Assembly (NCBI GenBank): GCA_031263625.1
Contig: JAISFK010000450.1
Span: 1 to 10,511 of the forward strand
DNA length: 10,511 bases
Reading direction: 5' to 3'
Origin: Clostridiales bacterium
Lineage (GTDB): Bacteria; Bacillota; Clostridia; WRLR01
Shown: positions 7,518-10,511 of the stretch, piece by piece
Layout of the letters: the number at the start of each line of letters is the position of its first letter
How positions within the stretch are numbered: the stretch's first letter is position 1
Notes under the pieces: model-generated
Database searches by the model: none
What the model was told of the DNA's origin: nothing
Seen by the model: only the letters and a program-made list of their open reading frames with translations
Translations under genes and position numbers: made by a program

Positions 7518-7805
7518 CTACACAATGCCAATCCCGGCTATCTGCTGCTCGGACAGTATCGTCTCATACTTGCCCAGCACGGCCGTCTGGAGCTTTTCCC
7601 TCGCATACGCGTTTATTGGGTGCGCTATGTCCTTAAAATCGCCGTCCGGCGTTTTCCTGCTCGGCATCGCTATAAACAGCCCATTCTGGCTCTCGATGAT
7701 CTTAATGTCATGCACGACAAACTCATTGTCAAACGTGACCGACGCCACCGCCTTCATTTTCCCTTCTACTTCAATCTTCCTGATCCTCACGTCTGTAATT
7801 TCCAT
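7518..7805 (-). CDS. spoVG: Septation/developmental regulator SpoVG
   Basis: SpoVG is a small nucleic-acid-binding regulator first defined by its role in asymmetric septation and cortex formation during sporulation in Bacillus, and is also found in non-sporulating bacteria. The 95-residue product matches the family along its length: it begins MEITDVRIRKI, contains VTFDNEFVVHDIKIIE and GLFIAMPSRKTPDGDFKDIAHPI, and ends with a short helix. The ATG at 7805 has an AAGGCGG Shine-Dalgarno ten bases upstream. It is the first gene of the spoVG-glmU-prs-pth-mfd block, separated from glmU by 271 bases, and has a long upstream non-coding region holding candidate promoters. Unlike most of its neighbours it has no low-complexity insertion. 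Confidence 0.97.
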   Translation of the reverse strand: MEITDVRIRKIEVEGKMKAVASVTFDNEFVVHDIKIIESQNGLFIAMPSRKTPDGDFKDIAHPINAYAREKLQTAVLGKYETILSEQQIAGIGIV

Positions 7806-7883
7806 TTTTGCTCATCCGCCTTATAAAGATTAATTTACTGCTCTGCTATATAATATAGAAAGCAACCGACACCCCTCGGCCGT

Positions 7884-7913
7884 CAATTCTATACAGGCAG
7901 CCAACGCTCCGGC
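7884..7913 (-). promoter_or_regulatory. Possible sigma-H-like promoter for spoVG
   Basis: Read on the minus strand, GCCGGAGCG, 12 bases, then ATAGAATTG. The GGA and GAAT cores and the spacing fit the Bacillus sigma-H pattern (RnAGGAwww, 11-12, RnnGAATww), but the W positions after GGA do not. Bacillus spoVG is a known sigma-H target, which is the only reason to mention this weak match. It would give a leader of about 70 bases. Confidence 0.25.
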
Positions 7914-8021
7914 GCCCCGGCGCCCCCCACACAATGCCAGGCCGAAGCGCCGCAGCGCCCCGGCGCTCGTTGCCGCACTGCACAACTCGCCCGATTTTCA
8001 ATCTCGCCCTTTTTTATAACA

Positions 8022-8050
8022 ATTATACACCTCGCTTTTTTTATTGTAAA
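8022..8050 (-). promoter_or_regulatory. Sigma-A-type promoter reading toward spoVG
   Basis: On the minus strand TTTACA (8050-8045) is followed after exactly 17 bases by a perfect TATAAT (8027-8022). The predicted transcript start is near 8015, which would leave a leader of about 210 bases before the spoVG ATG. The site lies in an AT-rich island in otherwise GC-rich DNA. Confidence 0.65.
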
Positions 8051-8223
8051 CAACAATGCGCCGCGCGAATATTTATTCTTGAGGATTCTTGAAGCCACCC
8101 TTGAAGCTTTTTTTCGATTTTGATTGTGAAATTGCAGGGCGTCTCTCTGGCTGACTGTTGGACGATTGTGTTTAAAGGCCGCCGGGGGGGGCCGGCTCGG
8201 CCCCGCAAGGCGTTGCCCTGCCC

Positions 8224-8259
8224 CGCCGGCCCTGCAAGAATCGCCGGCCCTACAGGAAC
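8224..8259. repeat. 18-base imperfect tandem repeat across the glycosylase stop
   Basis: Positions 8224-8241 and 8242-8259 match at 15 of 18 bases, sharing the core CGCCGGCCCT. The glycosylase TAG is in the copy nearer the gene; in the downstream copy the same bases read CAG. Confidence 0.75.
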
Positions 8260-8744
8260 CGCCTGAGCGCCATCCACTGCTCCATAAAGTCCGGGCGCGC
8301 CTGCGCCGCGCGGTTGGCCGGGCTTGTGGACGGCAAGTAAATCGCCTCCATGCCGGCTTCGTCGCGGCAGAGCGCGTTGAACAGCTCCGTGGCCTTTCTG
8401 CCGGTCGCAAATATTGAGGCAATCGCGGTTTTGCCAATCAGCGGGCGAAACAGGTTCGGCTCCGGATTTCTTATGCTGCTGTCCGAGGCCCCGTCTATGT
8501 CGCACGCGCGAAGAACATCCCACAGCGCGATCCCGCCCTGCAACAGGAACGCGACCTTTGAGGCCGCGTCGCTCGCCGGTTCCGGCCGCCCAAGGACGCC
8601 GGCGAGCGCGCGCCAGAAGCAATTCTGCGGATGCCCGTAATAAAACCCGGCCTCGCGCGACCTGGGCGACGGGATCGTGCCAAGTATCAAAATTTTAGAG
8701 TGTTCGTCGAACACCGGTTCCCACGGATGCACAATTCGGGCCAT
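8250..8744 (-). CDS. Family-6 uracil-DNA glycosylase-like protein (DNA-deoxyinosine/hypoxanthine glycosylase)
   Basis: Members of this branch of the uracil-DNA glycosylase superfamily excise deaminated adenine (hypoxanthine) from DNA, starting base-excision repair. The start chosen, ATG at 8744, gives 164 residues beginning MARIVHPWEPVFDE, a normal family opening; the frame extends to a GTG at 8783, but those residues (GVAWRGWGVAAG) look like translated spacer. Motif 1 is ILILGTIPSPRS followed by YYGHPQNCFW, where the Asn of HPQN is the family's active-site residue. IALWDVLRACDIDGASDSSI follows, and motif 2 is LPSTSPANR near the C-terminus. No strong Shine-Dalgarno is seen. It is divergent from fliS and 444 bases upstream of spoVG. 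The TAG stop lies in an 18-base tandem repeat. Substrate (hypoxanthine or uracil) is inferred from family only. Confidence 0.9.
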   Translation of the reverse strand: MARIVHPWEPVFDEHSKILILGTIPSPRSREAGFYYGHPQNCFWRALAGVLGRPEPASDAASKVAFLLQGGIALWDVLRACDIDGASDSSIRNPEPNLFRPLIGKTAIASIFATGRKATELFNALCRDEAGMEAIYLPSTSPANRAAQARPDFMEQWMALRRFL

Positions 8745-8820
8745 GCCTGCCGCCACCCCCCATCCCCGCCACGCCACGCCCACGCCATAGGGCGCCAGTA
8801 CCGCAAAAGCGGACGCTCCA

Positions 8821-8860
8821 AACCGCTTTAAGTCGCTTTAGGTCACTTTAAAACTTTAAA
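8821..8860. repeat. Ten-base direct repeats in the glycosylase-fliS divergent spacer
   Basis: Three consecutive 10-base units, AACCGCTTTA, AGTCGCTTTA and GGTCACTTTA, share a CRCTTTA core in exact register, followed by a fourth shifted CTTTAAA. The period of one helical turn would place every core on the same DNA face. It lies 30-70 bases upstream of the fliS promoter and about 80 bases from the glycosylase start. It could be an operator array or a simple repeat. Confidence 0.6.
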
Positions 8861-8891
8861 ACGCCGTCGCCGCAATAATCATAAACGATCA

Positions 8892-8920
8892 TTGAAAAAA
8901 ACGCAATTTATTGCTAAACT
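8892..8920 (+). promoter_or_regulatory. Sigma-A-like promoter for fliS
   Basis: TTGAAA at 8892-8897, a 17-base spacer and TAAACT at 8915-8920, placed 46 bases before the fliS ATG. The -35 matches 5 of 6 and the -10 4 of 6. A weaker flagellar sigma-28-like reading exists upstream (TAAA at 8849, 16 bases, GCCGCAAT), about half matching its consensus. Confidence 0.45.
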
Positions 8921-8966
8921 GTTATCAGTTCAAAGATTTATGCCATTTGGATAGGGGGATACGCAT

Positions 8967-9572
8967 ATGAAACCGGCGGGCAACACATATAATAAGCCGA
9001 ACGTGCCGAATATCGGGAATATTGCCGCTGGCGCAGGCGCGGAAAACGCTGGCGCGGCCGAAGGAGGCCGGCAGGGCGCCGGCGACGCGGGCCAGGACGG
9101 CAGGAAGTACATAACCTCCAAAGTGATGTCCGCATCGCCGGCAGAGCTCATACTGATGATGTACGAGCAGTTCTTCGAGCTGATTCCCGACATCAAGCAG
9201 GGCATCCGCAAAAAATCCCCGGCGCTGGCGGAGCCGCACGCGGAGCGGGCGCAGGCCATCATCGACGAGCTGGTCAACGCGCTGGACTTCAGCGTCGATA
9301 TGTCCAAGGATCTGGGCGCCATCTACTTTTACGTGCGGGACAGGATCCTGGAGGCCAACATTAAGTTTGACGAGGCCATCTGGGACCACATATACGACAC
9401 GATGCGCCCGCTCTACGAGGGATTCGCGGAGGCCGCGAAGCAGGCCAAGGCGCACGGGGCGGCGCAGAAGCCGGCGGCGGGCGGCCAGGCGTCGATAGTC
9501 GCAGGCATGACATACGGCCAGAGCAACCTCAAAGAGATCGTCATAAACACAAAGAGCGGGCTGAAAGCCTGA
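8967..9572 (+). CDS. fliS: Flagellar export chaperone FliS with Gly/Ala-rich insertion
   Basis: FliS binds flagellin in the cytosol, stops it polymerising early and delivers it to the flagellar export gate. Residues 48-155 follow the family pattern: YITSKVMSASPAELILMMYE (48-67), a helix ending in AIIDELVNALDFSVD, then LGAIYFYVRDRILEANIKFD, the typical LYxYxxRRLxxAN segment. The protein is 201 residues; FliS is usually about 120-140. The excess is an insertion of about 30 residues (17-46, rich in Gly, Ala, Glu and Asp) near the N-terminus, and a C-terminal extension of about 45 residues. The ATG at 8967 has AGGGGG eight bases upstream and a sigma-A-like promoter. FliD, FliC and other flagellar genes usually nearby are not in the window; the next gene is a sugar epimerase. 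Confidence 0.88.
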   Translation: MKPAGNTYNKPNVPNIGNIAAGAGAENAGAAEGGRQGAGDAGQDGRKYITSKVMSASPAELILMMYEQFFELIPDIKQGIRKKSPALAEPHAERAQAIIDELVNALDFSVDMSKDLGAIYFYVRDRILEANIKFDEAIWDHIYDTMRPLYEGFAEAAKQAKAHGAAQKPAAGGQASIVAGMTYGQSNLKEIVINTKSGLKA

Positions 9573-9645
9573 AGCAAGGCGATAAAGCAATAAGGCGGCA
9601 AAGTATGAAAATGCTAAAAACAGTCTAAAGACAGGGAGGCGCCCC

Positions 9646-10506
9646 ATGGCTTATTTCAAATTCGGCGTGGACAGCTTTATATGGACGGAGGCGTTCGTCA
9701 AAAAGGACGTCTGGATAATCTCTAAGGCAAAGGAGCTGGGGTTCGAGGTCGTCGATCTGGCGATCGCGCATCCGGAGGCGTTCCCGCTCGATGACGTGCT
9801 GGCCGCCAAGGCGCAGACCGGCCTGGAGTTCGTCACGACGACGACGCTGGGCGCGGACACGAACCTGATCTCGCCGGATGCCGGCATCAGGGCGAACGGC
9901 ATCCGGCACATGAAGCTGATGGTTGACATCAACCGGGCCATCGGCTCCAAAATACTCGGCGGGGTCATATACGCCGGATGGGGCTGCCTGACGAGGCGCC
10001 CGCGCACGGAGCGCGAATGGGAGTGGTCGATCGAAGCCATGAAGGAGATCGCCGGATACGCGAAAGAAACGTGGGACGGCGTGATCGCCGTCGAGTGCGT
10101 CAACCGCTTTGAAACGCATTTCCTGAATATCGCGGAGGATGCCATAAAATACTGCAAGGACGTCGGCAGCGGCAACATGAGGGTGCACTTGGACTGCTTC
10201 CACATGATCCGCGAGGAAAAAAGCTTTTCCGGCGCCGTCAAGGCTTGCGGCAAGCAATACCTGGGCTACGTTCACGTGAACGAGAACGACCGCGGCATAC
10301 CCGGCACGGGCCTCGTGCCGTTCGCGGAGTTCATGGGCGCGCTGCTGGACATCGGGTACGACGGGCCCGTGACAATCGAGTCGTTTGACCCAAGCTTCGA
10401 GGAACTGAGCGGAAACTGCGCGATATGGCGCAAATTCGCGGACAGCGGCGAGGACTTGGCGATCCAGGGGCTCGCCAACCTGAAGCGGATCGCCGCGGCG
10501 CTCTGA
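9646..10506 (+). CDS. Sugar 3-epimerase of the D-tagatose/D-allulose 3-epimerase family (TIM barrel)
   Basis: Enzymes of this family invert C3 of ketohexoses such as D-fructose/D-psicose or D-tagatose/D-sorbose through a metal-bound enediolate. The 286-residue product is the usual length (about 290) and has the four expected metal ligands: Glu150 in AVECVNRFETH, Asp183 in HLDCFHM, His210 in GYVHVNENDRG and Glu245 in TIESFDP, plus Glu156 and Arg216 at the substrate-binding positions. The ATG at 9646 has a good Shine-Dalgarno, GGGAGG, six bases upstream. It starts 73 bases after fliS on the same strand with no terminator-like hairpin between, so it may be co-transcribed. It has no low-complexity insertion. 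The exact sugar cannot be told from sequence; L-ribulose 3-epimerase and other sugar isomerase/epimerase relatives are possible. Confidence 0.85.
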   Translation: MAYFKFGVDSFIWTEAFVKKDVWIISKAKELGFEVVDLAIAHPEAFPLDDVLAAKAQTGLEFVTTTTLGADTNLISPDAGIRANGIRHMKLMVDINRAIGSKILGGVIYAGWGCLTRRPRTEREWEWSIEAMKEIAGYAKETWDGVIAVECVNRFETHFLNIAEDAIKYCKDVGSGNMRVHLDCFHMIREEKSFSGAVKACGKQYLGYVHVNENDRGIPGTGLVPFAEFMGALLDIGYDGPVTIESFDPSFEELSGNCAIWRKFADSGEDLAIQGLANLKRIAAAL

Positions 10507-10511
10507 TCCGG

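Larger units (their letters stand above)
7806..8249. other. 444-base non-coding region between the glycosylase gene and spoVG
   Basis: No credible gene is seen. From the spoVG side it holds the Shine-Dalgarno, an AT-rich near-palindrome (7846-7858), two copies of the dyad GCGCCCCGGCGC (7912-7923 and 7955-7966) that would fold as GC hairpins in a leader, the sigma-A-like promoter, AT-rich DNA (8040-8165), and a perfect 7-base-pair GC hairpin (8188-8194 with 8198-8204, loop GCT) just after the glycosylase stop. That hairpin has no following T run, so it is not a standard intrinsic terminator. Confidence 0.6.

Noticed and set aside
8096..8130. TTGAAG repeats and T run as a terminator
   Set aside because: The repeated TTGAAG is direct, not inverted, so no hairpin forms ahead of the T run.
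8187..8205. GC hairpin after the glycosylase gene as an intrinsic terminator
   Set aside because: The stem is good but no T run follows on the minus strand (the downstream sequence is C-rich then GGCGGCC).
8925..9647. Minus-strand open frame covering fliS
   Set aside because: FliS on the plus strand has family motifs, a Shine-Dalgarno and a promoter; the minus product has none.

Overview
The window looks like chromosome of a spore-lineage Bacillota, most likely a Clostridia member with unusually GC-rich DNA. The reason is the minus-strand order spoVG, glmU, prs, pth, mfd, which matches the conserved block around spoVG in Bacillus and Clostridia, without the ctc and fin genes found between prs and mfd in Bacillus. 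A flagellar fliS gene on the other strand points to a motile organism. I cannot name the genus. Despite the GC-rich DNA, ATA (Ile) and AGG (Arg) codons are common.

Layout: positions 1-7805 hold the minus-strand housekeeping block. It runs from spoVG (7805-7518) through glmU, prs and pth to mfd, which leaves the window at position 1 without a stop codon. prs and pth overlap by ATGA. Upstream of spoVG is a 444-base non-coding stretch with a near-consensus sigma-A promoter, a weaker sigma-H-like match, and GC-rich dyads. Next on the minus strand (8744-8250) is a family-6 uracil/hypoxanthine-DNA glycosylase. Diverging from it on the plus strand are fliS (8967-9572) and a D-tagatose/D-allulose 3-epimerase-like gene (9646-10506).

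How the genes fit together: SpoVG is an RNA/DNA-binding developmental regulator; GlmU acts in UDP-GlcNAc synthesis for the cell wall; Prs makes PRPP; Pth recycles peptidyl-tRNA; Mfd couples transcription to repair. The glycosylase removes deaminated bases and is thematically close to Mfd, although it is not clearly in the same transcript. FliS is the flagellin export chaperone. The epimerase is a stand-alone sugar enzyme.

Two things stand out. First, the GlmU N-terminal uridylyltransferase half has lost its signature motifs and carries low-complexity sequence instead, while the acetyltransferase half is intact. Second, Gly/Ala-rich low-complexity insertions or tails occur in four otherwise ordinary proteins (Mfd, Pth, GlmU, FliS), together with short tandem duplications at gene ends. 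This suggests a genome prone to slippage or expansion that tolerates disordered insertions. I did not find a mobile element, CRISPR array, rRNA, tRNA or recognisable defence system.
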